Shown piece by piece: positions 1-11,618 of a stretch of DNA of 64,000 bases (position 1 is the first letter of the stretch; every line of letters starts with the position of its first letter). A program made the position numbers and the translations under genes. The notes beneath the pieces are model-generated. The model ran no database searches. It saw only the letters and a program-made list of their open reading frames with translations, and was not told the origin of the DNA. The stretch is from NCBI GenBank assembly GCA_963556145.1, contig OY744468.1, forward strand, positions 5,518,001 through 5,582,000. The letters are read 5' to 3'. Source of the DNA: Hygrocybe punicea. Lineage: Eukaryota; Basidiomycota; Agaricomycetes; Agaricales; Hygrophoraceae.

Positions 1-422
1 CTTCCGATTCATGAAGCTGTGAAGTTGGTGACACAATGTTCTTGTGTAACAGTTTGATCAGTGTTGAACACCTGAACCAATTCCAGCACACATAATGAAG
101 ATAGGTGTGATATGCATGAATGGAATTTATGGAACAGACAGTGTCTGTTGCACTGCAATGCTGCATACTGTGTCTGGGACACTGGCCCAATGATTTACTG
201 AAATCCATTCAGCCTGTTTTACCAGTATTGATAATGTATTAAGTATGAGGTGCATTGCAAGGATATGTAGCACTTGTACAGACCCATCCAATATACAGGT
301 CATACTATTATGTCTACAATTGGATTGCCGAGGGTTGAAGGTGGAACATTGTATTATACCTCTTTGACAAGAAATCACTGCTTGCATTGGGAACGATTTC
401 AATGTGCATATTATATATGACT

Positions 423-795
423 CACTGGATGCAAGCCATAGTATTTCAACTCAAAATATCTTGAAGTTATCTGGAAATTAATCCATGTTGCTTTAATACA
501 ACATTGTGAGAAAAGATTTAAAAACCTTCTAAATAATGTCAGTTCATTTTAAAGGAAGTGATCATAAGAGTATCTTGAGTGCTATCTTAAAAGAAATACA
601 ATTTCATAGTCTTTAAACATCTTGGTTTTCTTATAATGTCTATCATATCTTTATGATACCTATCTCAGAAATGTACAAAAAATATGCACTAAATATGTAA
701 ATGTTCTCTGCAAATGACATGTTAAAATAATATGGATTAATTTCCAGGCAATTTCAAGATATTTTTATTAGAAATATTATGGCTTGCATCCAGTG
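423..795. mobile_element. CACTG-ended MITE, copy 1
   Basis: A 373-bp non-coding element whose ends are perfect inverted repeats (CACTGGATGCAAGCCATA at the left, its reverse complement at the right). It is flanked by a 3-bp duplication, ACT. A second copy at 34025-34396 has its own 3-bp duplication, CAA, which fixes both ends. CACTR termini with 3-bp duplications are the hallmark of the CACTA (CMC/EnSpm) superfamily, so this is inferred to be a non-autonomous CACTA-like MITE. No transposase for it is visible in the window. Confidence 0.88.
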
Positions 796-855
796 ACTGC
801 AACACAGACACATCTGATATAATGTGTGTACAATTGTGGGTGGAACTGGAATGCA

Positions 856-1425
856 TCAGAAAAAAGCTGGGACATCTACTGAACACTGACTGAACACTTT
901 CGACCTGTACAACGAGTAGTCAATGTTTGCATTAATGATAATTCTAATACACATTGTACATGTAGCTACACAACAGATACATCGAATACGTTGTTCGTAC
1001 AACAATTTGTGCAAGGGAAATGCCACAGATGAAGGCTGGGACATGAACCGAACACCTTACCGAACATACCGAACACTTTGGACCTCTTCAACAAGTAGTC
1101 AATGTTTGCCTTAATGATAATTCTAATACACATTGTACATGTAGCTACACAACAGATACATCGAATACGTTGTTCGTACAACAATTTGTGCAAGGGAAAT
1201 GCCACAGATGAAGGCTGGGACATGAACCGAACACCTTACCAAACATACCGAACACTTTGGACCTGTTCGACAAGTAGTCAATGCTTGCATTAATATTAAT
1301 TCTAGTACACATTGTACATGTAGCTACACTACAGACACATCGAATACATTGTTCATATGACTATTTGTGCAAGGGGAATGCCCCACATGCAGGCTGCAGC
1401 ATTTTTGGTGTGTTTGGTGTATGTG
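856..1425. repeat. ~180-bp tandem repeat, about three copies
   Basis: Two nearly identical units of about 179 bp (starting near 923 and 1102) are followed by a third, diverged unit from about 1281. Each contains a run reading TGTAGCTACA and a GAACACC-rich end. A further diverged copy lies at about 2390-2600, on the other side of the 80-bp minisatellite, so the minisatellite seems to have expanded inside this repeat. Short open frames across it repeat exactly with the unit and are not regarded as genes. Confidence 0.85.
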
Positions 1426-2400
1426 TTCGGTGTAGTATACCTAGTCATACCGGTCGATGGACATCCACCAAACATGTACACCAAACACACCGGATGTGTT
1501 TGGTGTAGTATACCTAGTCATATTGGATTACCAAAATCCACTGAAAATGTCAACCGAACACACCGGTTCAACATGTTCGATGTGTTCAGTGTAGTATATC
1601 TGGTTATACCAGTGTACTGACATGCACCGAACATGTCCACCAAACATGTTCAATGTGTTCGGTGTCGTATATCTGGTCATACCAGTTTACTGACATGCAC
1701 CGAACATCTTCACCGCACACACCGAACATGTTCGATGTGTTCGGTGTAGTATATCTGGTCATACCAGTTTACTGACCTGCACCGAACATGTCCACCAAAC
1801 ACTCCGAACGTGTTCAATGTGTTTGGTGCCATATATCTGGTCATACTAGTTTACTGACATGCACCGAACATGTCCACCAAACACACCAAACATCTTCACC
1901 GAACACACCGAACATGTTCGATGTGTTCGGTGTAGTATATCAGTTTACTGACCTGCACCAAACATGTCCACCGAACACACCGAACATGTTCGATGTGTTT
2001 GGTGTCGTATATCTGGTCATTCTAGTTTACTGACATGCACCGAACATGTCCACCAAACACACTGAACATGTTCAATGTGTTCGGTGTAGTATATCTGGTC
2101 ATACCAGTTTACTGACATGCACCTTCACCGAACACACCGAACATGTTCGATGTGTTCAGTGTAGTATATCTGGTCATACCAGTTCACTGACCTGCACTGA
2201 ACATGTCCACCGAACACACCAAACATGTTCGATGTGTTCGGTGTCATATATCTGGTCATACTAGTTTACTGACATGCACCGAACATGTCCACAGAACACA
2301 CTGAACATGTTCGATGTGTTCGGTGTCATATATCCGGTCACACCAGTTTACTTACATGCACTGAACATGTCCACCAAAACACCGTACAGATGTTTGTGCA
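1425..2400. repeat. ~80-bp minisatellite built on ACCGAACA/TGTTCGGT palindromes
   Basis: About twelve units of roughly 73-84 bp. Each holds ACCGAACATGT, an inverted partner TGTGTTCGGTG and a spacer ATATCTGGTCATACCAGTTT. Within a unit the ACCGAACA and TGTTCGGT words face each other and could fold into a hairpin. Units differ by scattered substitutions and partial deletions. No gene is supported here. Confidence 0.9.
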
Positions 2401-3060
2401 AACAACTGTGCCAGATTAAAGCTGGGACACCTACCAAACACTCACCGCACACATTTGGACCTGTGTGACAAGTGTACAATGGACACTGTTTGACCTCATT
2501 TCATTATCAACAATTCTATTACACACAGTAGATGTGGCTACATGACAGATACCACTGACATATTGTTCATTCATACACGGCACATTGCATTATGAATGCA
2601 TGTGATCATTATCAGAAACCAATTGCAATTGCAATACCAACATGATATAACACTACCCATTTCCAAATTGGCTGCTGTGATCCGGCTGCCTTATTGTTCT
2701 TGCTGATTGGGACAACAAATTCTCACACTAAACTCCGCCCAGTCACACGGTTTCATAATTATTCCCAGGGCTTCAAAATTGTTCCCACAGTTTCACAAAA
2801 TTGTTCCCATGGCTTGGCAAATTAAAGTCTGACCCTGAGTTTGAGAATCCACCATATAGAACGATTCCCTTATAGGGACTCGTAATAGTTGACAGACCCA
2901 TTATATGAATACAATGATAATATATATAAAAGACATAACAAAACCTAACAAAACAAAACAAAACAAAACAAAATGACAAGACATAATGAAATAGAAAATA
3001 CACTAAAGGGAGATACAACTGGTGTATGAATAGAAAGATAAAGAAATGGACGAACGACCG
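2400..3060. other. No gene seen; A/C-rich simple repeat
   Basis: After the decayed end of the 180-bp repeat (to about 2600) nothing recognisable is seen, apart from an AAAAC pentamer array at about 2938-2973. Apparent open frames are shadows of this array. Confidence 0.5.
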
Positions 3061-3149
3061 GTGACCCTCCACTCCCAGTAGTCCAGCAACTGAGTCCCGC
3101 CCGAAAATATAGCGCTTGCCCCGGTTGAAATGGAGTGATGCTCGGCATC

Positions 3150-3960
3150 ACTCCTGGCCCATTGGAAGATCGACTACATTGCGACTCATACCTATTCCGG
3201 TTGGGGCGGTGAGAAGCTTCCTGCACCCGCAAAGTCTGTCAAGAAAGATGTCAGATCAGCGAAGCCAGCGAAGAAGGAGGGCGAATACATGCACCTCCCA
3301 CAGAAACGGTTGCCGACGCAATCACTGCCTGATCAAAAATCCAAAAAATTCAAGATACCTGCCATTCCGATACCACATCTTGACTCGCAGACCATCTCAA
3401 CGTCTTCAGGCGAACAGTCTGACATATCAGTCTCTATGCTAAGTTCTCCCACAGATTCGTCGACTTCACTACCACAGTAGTACCACCTGTTTCCCCTGTA
3501 ACCTCACCCCCATTGTCCCCTGTTATTGCTGATTCCAGCCTCAAGAGCTTGTCTGTCCCCTTCACGGCCGATCTGTCAACATCCAAATCCAATCATCTTG
3601 CCATCTCTCCTGCAGCAGAATCCTACCTCCTCAAACCATTGGCAGCCACATCCACATCCAAGCCTCTCACCGCCACCGATGCTGATTCCCTTGCACTATT
3701 TCCACAAGCCAAAACGCCCAGTAGTGTCATGCCGGTGCTCCCTCACACAATGGAAGATATTATCAATCACTTCACTAACCCGGACAACCTAGTTCCGCTT
3801 CTGGCCAAAGAACTTGAAACTTCTCCCACAGGAACAGCAATTCCAGAGTCTGGAATCCAGACGTACCCTTAGAGAATGCTCCCACTCCAACGATCGTGCC
3901 ATCTCCACCGACCATTGTGCTTGTGGACCCTCTGTGAGTCAATGGGTCTTTTCCTTCGTA
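3150..3960 (+). pseudogene. Decayed Lys/Ser/Pro-rich gene
   Basis: One frame reads HWKIDYIATHTYSGWGG, then a Lys-rich stretch (about 3230-3350), and runs to a stop at about 3478. The coding signal resumes in another frame at about 3465 as a Ser/Pro/Thr-rich tract containing MEDIINHFTNPDNLVPLL, and ends near 3872-3930. The frame change inside a continuous low-complexity region points to a frameshift rather than an intron, because no good GT-AG pair bridges it. The product is not recognised. A retroelement gag-like or chromatin-associated protein would fit the composition, but nothing specific supports either. Confidence 0.4.
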
Positions 3961-4281
3961 TATCTCTGACATAATCACAGTGCATCAGCAAGTGAAGAGG
4001 TATCAACAGGTATGTTCCGTTCAGGTCAACAGATGTACCATTCTAACACGCATTTGACTTCTAGCCATTCCGGAACCAACCACATTCATCGGGAAAAACC
4101 CCAGATTCTAATTTTCGATAATAAACTCAAAATAAGATGTTACTGACATAACCAATTCTTACACTATGCTGCAAAAACTGTACATTTATTCGCCGCGGCC
4201 GCGACCGCGGTTTCGGGTGACCACAAATTGAGTTATACATAGAGGTAGCAATAGATATAAGTGATACAAACGCGCTACCAA

Positions 4282-5267
4282 TTAAGCCGTCCTCCTCAGT
4301 TTGTCGAGGGCTTCTCGGATAATCTGCTCATCCATCTCCAGCACCGGCGAGCCCTTGATCGATGCCCAGGTTTTCTCAATGCACCCTTCACCCATGTTAT
4401 TACATCTGATTCCGTCCAGGATGTCGGGGACTTTCCAGAACCGGACAGGTAAGTTTGGATCTAGCAATGCTTTTCCAACGTGTTTCCACCATAACTCTTC
4501 GTAGGCCTTCTTGCAATGATTGCGATTCAAACCCGAACACAGGTTTGAATGCTGAACAGGTGGGGGGAATCTTGCAAGGAGTTTTCGGTGTTCATCGAGT
4601 GCGTCCTTTGTCTTTGCGATTGCCACCATGGTTCGAAAGCCAATCATATCAATTTCCGCAGTTGTGAATGATGTCAGACGCCGGTAAATTAAATTTTGGA
4701 AGGCATCTTCAAACGACTTGTCGACGCGATGCAGACGAGAAAGCTCCATCAAATGTATGTCATTCTCACCCAACCAATAAAGGCTCTCTATGCCCGTTTG
4801 TGCGTAAGTTTTTGCTTGTTTCATATCATAGCGATCGGCTAATTTGAGTATGGCAACAAAACGTTGGACAGTCCTCAATGCACCATCGAATCCCCTGTAA
4901 AAAAACACTTAGTATTGTATATGTTGGAGGGGTGATTGAAATACATGGCCGGATACATCCAAGTAAGTAGGTAGTCAAACTCTTGACAGGTGCAGTGTGA
5001 GAGGAGGATTGGCTTGTCATCGCTTGTACCATCCATGGAGCCACCTTCGCTATGATTCAGGATACCAGACACAAACATATCTGCGAATATAGTTGAGACA
5101 GCGACAAGTTGATCCCGGTGTATTTTGTAAAGTGTATCCTCCACCTAGTATGAATTTCCAATGTGTGAGGCGGCGATTGTACTATGTTATCAGACACGTA
5201 CTCTGAAAATGTCCGTTCCAGATGAAATATAGTATTTCTGGTGTCTTTGAACTTGTATGCTAGTCAT
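4282..5267 (-). CDS. BTB/POZ-domain protein carried by the transposon
   Basis: Proposed model: exons 5267-5202, 5144-4945 and 4894-4282 on the minus strand. Phases agree at both GT-AG introns and the product is 292 aa. The N-terminal 100 residues match the mushroom-type BTB domain: YYISSGTDIF, EDTLYKIHRDQL, then FADMF and a strand ending CQEFDYLLTWMYP. The remaining ~190 residues are helical, with KLADRYDMKQAKTYA and an EELW segment, as in many Agaricomycete BTB proteins of unknown target. BTB domains mediate dimerisation and cullin-3 recruitment; any such role here is untested. The proposed start overlaps the upstream part of the divergent integrase gene, so the two share a promoter region. 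Being inside the inverted ends, it is transposon cargo. It appears intact. Confidence 0.75.
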
Positions 5268-7445
5268 GGTGTTCGAGGTCGACAAATTTCGGGCTTTGAA
5301 ATTCCAAGTTCATTGTCTCGCCAAAACACATTTGTTAACATTCTCACCATGCTGTTCCCCGGCCTTCCTGTCGTTGAGCATGGTCATCCATGGCCTGTAA
5401 ACATCGAGGCTGCACATGCCATCATGAGTGACTCCTACGCTCACATATCCGCAATTCTTCAACAAGAGAATTTCGACCCTGTTCGTCTCAACCACCATGC
5501 ATCCACCATCATTAACGATACGATACCTATCCTCGAGGCCCTTGAAAATGACCATGAATTCTTGCTACCTCAAAACTGGTTTGCAAGCTGTGCCACCACT
5601 CTTGCAGAGCTATTAGTGGATGTTTTGTGTGCCGCTGAGCGTATTGATGGAACAAGGTGAGTCATTGTGCTTCGCGCTGTCTTGGAACTGAACCCTGAAC
5701 AGTGATGATGCTCACGTTAACCACATCGAGCCTGTGACTGTTATTCACACTGGTCAGCGTGGCCGCCCTCGAAAAGTAGTCAATTTGAATTACCTTCAAG
5801 AGGCCATGGCTCCACACCGTCAGATCACAATTAGTGCACTTGCAAGGATGCTTGGAATGCATCGGCACAACCTGGAGAAACATGGCGTGGCTCGGGCATT
5901 TTCGGCACTCAGCAATCAAGATCTCGACCGCCTAGTCAAGATTTTCAAGGCTTCTAAGCCTGATTCGGGCATTCGCTACCTTGTTGGATTTCTACGTCGT
6001 CACGGTCTACGAGTTCAACGACGCCGTGTCATTCAGTCTATTAAGCGTGTTGATGCCACAGGACGAGTTTTGCGAGAACGACGGATCTTGAAACGAACCA
6101 AATACAAAGTCAAGCGCCCAAACGGTGGAGTAGTTGTGCCTGGTCCATCACGTGACTTAGGTCTCACGGTTGGATCCCTTATGTAGGATTCCCTGTCTTA
6201 GTCTTAGTCCATCTTATGATATCCTATCTGATTCCATCGTGACTTCCCCATTCGTGTGTGAGCAGCCTCGGACCCACTCCAACGGTGTATGGCATTGTGA
6301 TGGCCATCACAAACTCATTGCATGGGGGATTGTAATCCATGGCTTTATTGATGGCTATTGCAGAACTGTAAGTTGAAACTACAATATCTATGAACTAGGA
6401 TGATACTGAAAGCCTACGCAGGTTGTCGCCTTGCATGCCAGTACTAATAACCGTGCCAGCACTGTGCTCGATGTATTTCTGTCAGCAGTTGAGGAGTATG
6501 GTTGTCCTTCTCGTGTTCGAGGTGATCGAGGTGGTGAAAACACGCTAGTATCTGTCTATATGATCATGCGAAAAGGTCCAAAACGTGGATCATTCCTGTG
6601 GGGGTCGTATGTATCATAATGTATATATCTATTTTCAATGTTTTACACTCATTAATTGACATAGATCAACTCGAAATACTCGCATTGAGCGGCTGTGGGT
6701 TGAAGTTGGGACACAGTTTTGCCATCGATGGAAGGCATTTTTCTTGCGTCTTGAGTGTTTACATCATCTGGATCGAAATAACCCGCACCATTTATGGCTT
6801 CTTCATTTCCTTTTTCTCAATCACATCAATACTGATTGTGACATATTTTGGAATGAATGGAATAGTCATCTGATATCTGGAAAAGCTACCCATAACAACA
6901 GTCCTGATGTACGTGAGATATCTTAAACCAATATAAAACTAACAACATTTCAGGATCTTCGTTTTCTCGGCTTTACCGAAGATGGCGTATATGACAACTA
7001 CGATGACGTGGATCCAGCTATTCTCGAAGAACATTATAGTGTTGCAGGTCAGGAGATCCACCGACAACCAGGGCAGACAGGTGCTGGCCATCTAGATGAA
7101 AACGAAATGGCTGAAACGGCAAATAAAATTCATCAAGATCAGCGCTCAAATGTCCGTCATGAAGGCGTTGAGGTCCCACACCACGAGCATCCATTCCGAT
7201 CCCCAGAACATTTGTTTGTGTTTTGTGAATCCCTTGATCGCGTCAAGGAATCCCACATCCTGCCTTCTAATTTTGGTATCAGGCCAGATGAGTGGGATAA
7301 TTACCCTGCAAGCGAAGTCATTCGGGCTGGGAGACGAGGAAAAGGTGAACTGACCATCCTGTTGCCTGATGACATTTGGAGACCACGGGCTGAATTATGG
7401 TGTCAAGCATTGAGTGTTATGATGTATATTCAAGATGAAATGTAA
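5241..7445 (+). CDS. Integrase-core (rve-like DDE) transposase
   Basis: Exons: 5241-5656, 5703 to about 6129, about 6263-6367, 6422-6606, 6665-6908 and 6954-7445. All joins keep phase; the second intron (6130-6262) is the least certain, and the real start may be further downstream (for example about 5349). The N-terminal part has a GRPRK segment and a helix-turn-helix-like region (ISALARMLGMHRHNLEKHG). The catalytic core has WHCDGHHK (first Asp), VRGDRGGEN (second Asp) and, across an intron, TRIERLWVEVG (Glu), giving a complete DDE triad of the retroviral-integrase fold. A conserved NPHHLWLLH block follows. It should catalyse cleavage and strand transfer of the 4165-10604 element. Homologous integrase-core proteins are common in mushroom genomes. 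No stop lies inside the exons, so it may still be functional. Confidence 0.8.
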
Positions 7446-7544
7446 TTAATTTCTCGCAAACTATCGAACGATATTGTAAGCAAACAAGATTTATTTGGTG
7501 TTTGGACAAAACAACTTTACCCACCTTTGTTTACTGTCACTGGC

Positions 7545-9417
7545 ATGGCCTCGGGTAAAAAATCGTCATCTAAGTCCTCCAAGGTGAAGCCTCGACAGTC
7601 AGTCAATGCGGGTACTGGCAGTGACATCAAGCTTGATGTTAAACCTCCAACCAAGGAGGATCTGACTTCGGGTTCTGGGACATTGCAGGGTGTTAAAGTT
7701 GACGAGGCATCTGGCCCCTGTACGGCTAAAGTCAAGAGTGGGGAAACTTGCGAATGTGAAAAATACTCAGAAGACACGTCACAGCTTCGCAATCCCAATC
7801 TCCCTGTCACTTGTAGGGAATGCGGACATGGTCACAGTAAACACAACGGTCGTCATAGTCCTCAAGGGATTGCTTCAATCATCAGGGAAGTTGTTGGGAC
7901 TAAGCTTGGTGGCGACAAAATACTGGTGCCTTTGAAGGATGCTCAACATGAGACCAATGATGGGCTCCGAAGGAAGGATAAGGTAAGTGAATGCACTCAT
8001 AGATGATGCTTAACTCTGACCTCGGGTGCCTGTTATTTTTGAGACTGCTCATGGACCCGAGAGTACTAGTGAGAATATGGTGGGTGTCTCGGCAGTTGTT
8101 TGCATTCCAGCCGGTCTTGATGTGTGTCCGTTACAATATGAAACACATGAGAATGCTAACTCAGGCTATTAAACAGAAACATGGTGAACCGAACCAAGAG
8201 AAAGCCCCAGACAAGAATCAGATTCTGAAGTTTGAGAACTATCAGCTAGCGGTGCGAGCCAATCAAGACCGACACTTAAAGTTTGGACAAAACTGGACCG
8301 CTGACAAATGCGAGCATTGGCTCCGAAAACTCCTACCAGTTCCATTCCAGTTCAATGACGAACGCTCTCCTGGTTCCAAATTAATGTTTACTCTCCTGAG
8401 CAAGGAAGGGAGGAAGCTTAATTCAGTTTCTCTTCGCCGTGCGCCAACTGGTGAAGATTTCTTTGACTTCAAGGGAAGACCCAAAGCACGTGTTGACGAT
8501 TCCAAGATTTTCTTCAGTATGTTCTGAACACAATTGAAACAATGAAATGACTTATTTTTTTTTCAGCATTCTCGAAACGCATCAGACCTCAGGTGTATGA
8601 GAGTTGGGCTGAATCTAACTTGGACAACAGCAAATCTGATAGTGATGGCTTATCTGAAGACGACAACGAATCAAATGAGTCCAGCGCAGGTAGCGATGCT
8701 GACTCCAACATAGCTCCAGTCATCGAGTCCAAGTCAGCACGTGTGAAGCATAAGGAGAAAACAAGAACGGCGGCCATCCAGAACTTGAAGCCGACGGAAA
8801 AGCCCTCTAATGTTGGTTAGTGATACAATTCAAATCGCATTTGAGTTTTTGATTTCTTTGCTTTGTTTGAACAGCAGGCAAGAGGAAGCGCTCCTTGTCT
8901 GATTCTGGGTCAAGCATTGACGGCGATGGATTGATTCCTGGTTTGTTCATGTCTATTTTATCATTCTGATTTTGGCATTGAATGACCCGGAGTAGTGAAG
9001 TCTCAGAGTAGCAGCAAGCCGTCATGAAAATGTGCCCGTGATATTATAGAATCTCGTCATGCCAGCCCAGCCCAGCCCGAGCCTTGTAAGTCACCATATG
9101 CTTAATTTCTGCATACCGGCTCACGGAAACATGTAGTGTTCTTACCTGACGATGACACCCAACCTGAGGCAAACCTGCATGCCAATAATGAGCATACTCA
9201 GCCCGAGCCATCTACCAGCAATACCACCACTGCCATTCTCCCAACCGCTGAGCCGATCCCCATGGATATAGATGTGGCCGCCACCAGTGTTGCACAACAG
9301 GCGCCAGCTGACTCCGATTTCACTCTCTCATACACCCGCACACTCATCAAAGATGGGAAACGATACTACAGCAACATCTGGGCCCCGTCTTACAAGCCTC
9401 GCTCTTTCGACATCTGA
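7545..9417 (+). CDS. Accessory protein of the integrase-type transposon, unknown function
   Basis: A multi-exon gene directly downstream of the integrase gene. Exon 1 (7545-7982) encodes a Lys/Ser-rich start, then a Cys/His cluster (CECEKYSED, CRECGHGHSKHNG) that may bind zinc. A middle exon (about 8150-8520) holds FGQNWTADKCEHWLRKLLP and LLSKEGRKLNSVSLRRAPTG. Acidic low-complexity exons follow (about 8574-8817 and 8877-8939), and a last exon (about 9137-9417) ends YKPRSFDI. The exon 1 to exon 2 join is unresolved because two frames look coding at 8050-8160. The protein is not recognised. Its position inside the element and the zinc-cluster-like N-terminus suggest a DNA-binding helper, by inference only. 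Confidence 0.55.
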
Positions 9418-9689
9418 AACAACTTGAAAATATTATTGAGAAGGATACCACTAACTGGAGTCACTCGTTTACCTATCCCTTTATTTCTTTTTTCTTTCTG
9501 ACAAACTTCTCTCATTTAAATCCCTCAAATCATCGAACATTACAATCATTAGCAGCTTGATTATCTAGTATTCTATATTCCAATAAATTTAATGTTACTT
9601 GTTACTTATTGTTGCGTGACGTGTCCGAGTCTTACTAAAACCGTTGATTTACATGAAACCTCACCCGCATCACATTCCACTATTGCAGA

Positions 9690-9995
9690 TTCGAGCTCAC
9701 CCCCCAAAAGATATCCGACTGGGCACCCAGATTATCAACTACCACACTGCAGACAACAACTGGCTCATCCTCACTGGTATTTTGGGAAATTCCACGAATC
9801 CTTCAGCTTTCAAGGTCCACGGCACGATGCGACTCTACAGCAAAGAGCGGGGTGTCAGCCAACCTATCGATGGACATCATACCGCTGCATTTGCAGGCCA
9901 TCAGGATGCCCAGGCCACCAATCACTTCACTTTTGCCGCTGTGAATGGTGCAAAGGTCAAACCGCTTGCACTACAAGGCTCTAACATTTTACCTA
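9690..9995 (+). pseudogene. Clathrin heavy chain fragment (captured)
   Basis: One frame reads QIINYHTADNNWLILTGI, then GTMRLYSKERGVSQPIDGH, then HFTFAAVNGAKV. In clathrin heavy chain the N-terminal beta-propeller has the same order: IINYR, a WLLLTGI strand, GAMQLYS, VSQPIEGHAA, then LFCFAVR and GKLHI. The match covers only about 100 of ~1680 residues and lacks both flanks, so it cannot make a functional clathrin. It lies between the accessory gene and the right inverted end of the transposon. The simplest reading is capture of a host exon by the element. The host gene is not in this window. Confidence 0.75.
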
Positions 9996-10604
9996 CAAGA
10001 ACCACTGACTCGACATTATTGACAGATTGATCCCTCTTTCGAATTCCTCACGTTGGCATTCATATGTCCAAGAGATAGATCATATCCCATTAATTCATAT
10101 TTGAGCGCTGTCCAACATGTGAGTGCTCATTTCTTCTGCACCTGGCCCCTACGTACCTGACTTGCAAATGGTCACTTTTGATACCGAGATTTTCTCCGAG
10201 AAATAGGACTGTCAGACCCTCAGAGGTTTTTTATGAAGCTGCACGGGTGTCATTAAGTACGAAGGCTAGGGCTCGGCCGACAACTTCCATCAATGAAAAA
10301 CACACACTGGCAATCAACGTCAGAATAAGGTAGGCATTTCACCTGGATTAGTTGCTCGCAAGCTGAGTATCTACGTAGTTTGCAATGAAGAACTCGGGGA
10401 CATCGTGCGCCTACATATCGTGCTCGGCATTTTACCTACTATTGAATATACTTCAAGGTCATGGCTGATTCGCTGGGGTGGTCAGATAGGAGATAGTTTT
10501 TATCATTGCTAAAAAAACCGTGAAACATAAGTGCATAAGTTATCACGGTCACCCGAAACCACGGTCGCGGCTGCGGCAAATAAATGTACAGTTTATACAG
10601 CATA

Positions 10605-10995
10605 CTTACACACGTTATTTGGCATGATTACAAGTAACTTATCAGAAATGAGATGGAGTAACATCCATAGTTTACTGTACATAGCGGTGAGAGAATAAGG
10701 GTCTCAAACTCAAGAGGGCCGCCTTGGCATACAAGCGGATAGAGATGGGAGTGGCCGAGTGGCCGGCCTGACGGCTTTGGAAGGATCCTACACTGTCAGT
10801 TGGGCGCAATCGAAAACCGTAGGAGCGCGGTTGGGTCCATGACTCCATGGTGGTAACGCAAGGGATTGGGACATCTCATTTTCAACAGTAATGAGTCGCC
10901 GTGGGCCTATCCAAGTTTGGCATAGTCGAAAACTGCGGGGCAGGACATGGGTGATAAAAAACTTATCCAACTCGTCAACTAAATTGAAGGGGAAG
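10605..10995. other. No gene recognised
   Basis: The right-hand 7-bp duplication of the transposon is followed by about 390 bp of mixed sequence. One part (10748-10852) has a tRNA-like GGCCGAGTGGCC word but no convincing cloverleaf. The stretch probably holds the promoter of the small gene starting at 10996. Confidence 0.4.
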
Positions 10996-11311
10996 ATGAT
11001 ATCAACCAAGGCCACCACTCCGAGGTAAGTTGGTATGTCTAATAATACCTTGCTCCGAGTCTTATAGGTTTCTTTTAGGAACCTCTACGCAATCGAATAC
11101 TGCAAGAACAAGACTGTTTCTCGCACGGACTTTGATCTTGTGTGGAAAGGGCTGGATAGCGCAACGAAGAAGGTCGGTAGCTTTGTTGCAGATTATATAC
11201 ATGACTAACTAGCTCTATTTACAGCACTACGAAGACATCAGCAAGAAGATGAAGGAGCAGATCAAGGATGCCAAGGCGAAGGCGATCGCAGTGATGGGCG
11301 GCGCAGTGTAG
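10996..11311 (+). CDS. Small 69-aa protein, possibly HMG-box-like
   Basis: Three exons (10996-11024, 11079-11172, 11225-11311) join in phase with GT-AG introns and give 69 residues. The core reads NLYAIEYCKNKTVSRTDF, then VWKGLDSATKKHYEDISKK and a Lys-rich tail. The spacing of F, W, L and Y with a basic tail is reminiscent of the second half of an HMG box, which binds DNA. The resemblance is weak and the length is below the usual ~75 residues, so this may be a truncated copy. Phase-consistent introns argue that it is or was a real gene. Confidence 0.45.
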
Positions 11312-11618
11312 AGGGCACTGAGGAAGCAAAGGGGCGGGCAGGGGAGCTGAGCGGTGGAGGGGAGCAGGGAGCGGGGAGGCCAAGATCAGCCAGATGACTA
11401 GGAACTACAGTACACGATGCAATACGATTCGTTTCGAATATTTGATTGACGCAAACCGATGTAAAACGAAACGCATCTGATATAGTGCCAGTTTTGGATT
11501 AAAATCGGATCGCTCAATTAAATTTTATTTTCTTCTATCTAACGTTATCTAAATCCACGGACTTTTCACTGGGTGTGAACGCGCTGATGTAAGTATGCAT
11601 TCAGGAGTGTATTATGTA

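Larger units (their letters stand above)
4165..10604. mobile_element. 6.4-kb DNA transposon with integrase-core transposase and cargo genes
   Basis: The ends are inverted repeats of roughly 60 bp with a few mismatches. They begin TATGCTG and share CTGTACATTTATT, then a GC-rich block, then GGTTTCGGGTGACC. The same 7 bp, CTTACAC, lies directly outside both ends (4158-4164 and 10605-10611), which is the target duplication. Inside are a BTB gene (minus strand), an integrase-core gene and an accessory gene (plus strand), and a clathrin heavy-chain fragment. An rve-like DDE enzyme, inverted ends and a 6-7-bp duplication recall the eukaryotic IS3-like (IS3EU) DNA transposons. That family assignment is inference. 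Confidence 0.85.

Noticed and set aside
1357..2264. Several 70-90-codon frames rich in His/Thr/Val
   Set aside because: Translations of the 80-bp minisatellite unit; they recur with its period.
2938..2973. Possible CRISPR-like or regulatory array
   Set aside because: It is a simple AAAAC pentamer repeat without spacers, and CRISPR arrays are not expected in a fungal nuclear genome.
10748..10852. tRNA-like sequence with GGCCGAGTGGCC (D-arm-like) and a distant GGTTGGGTCC
   Set aside because: The T-loop lacks the invariant TTCGA, the acceptor stem pairs over at most five bases and no clear anticodon stem can be drawn, so it is not called a tRNA.
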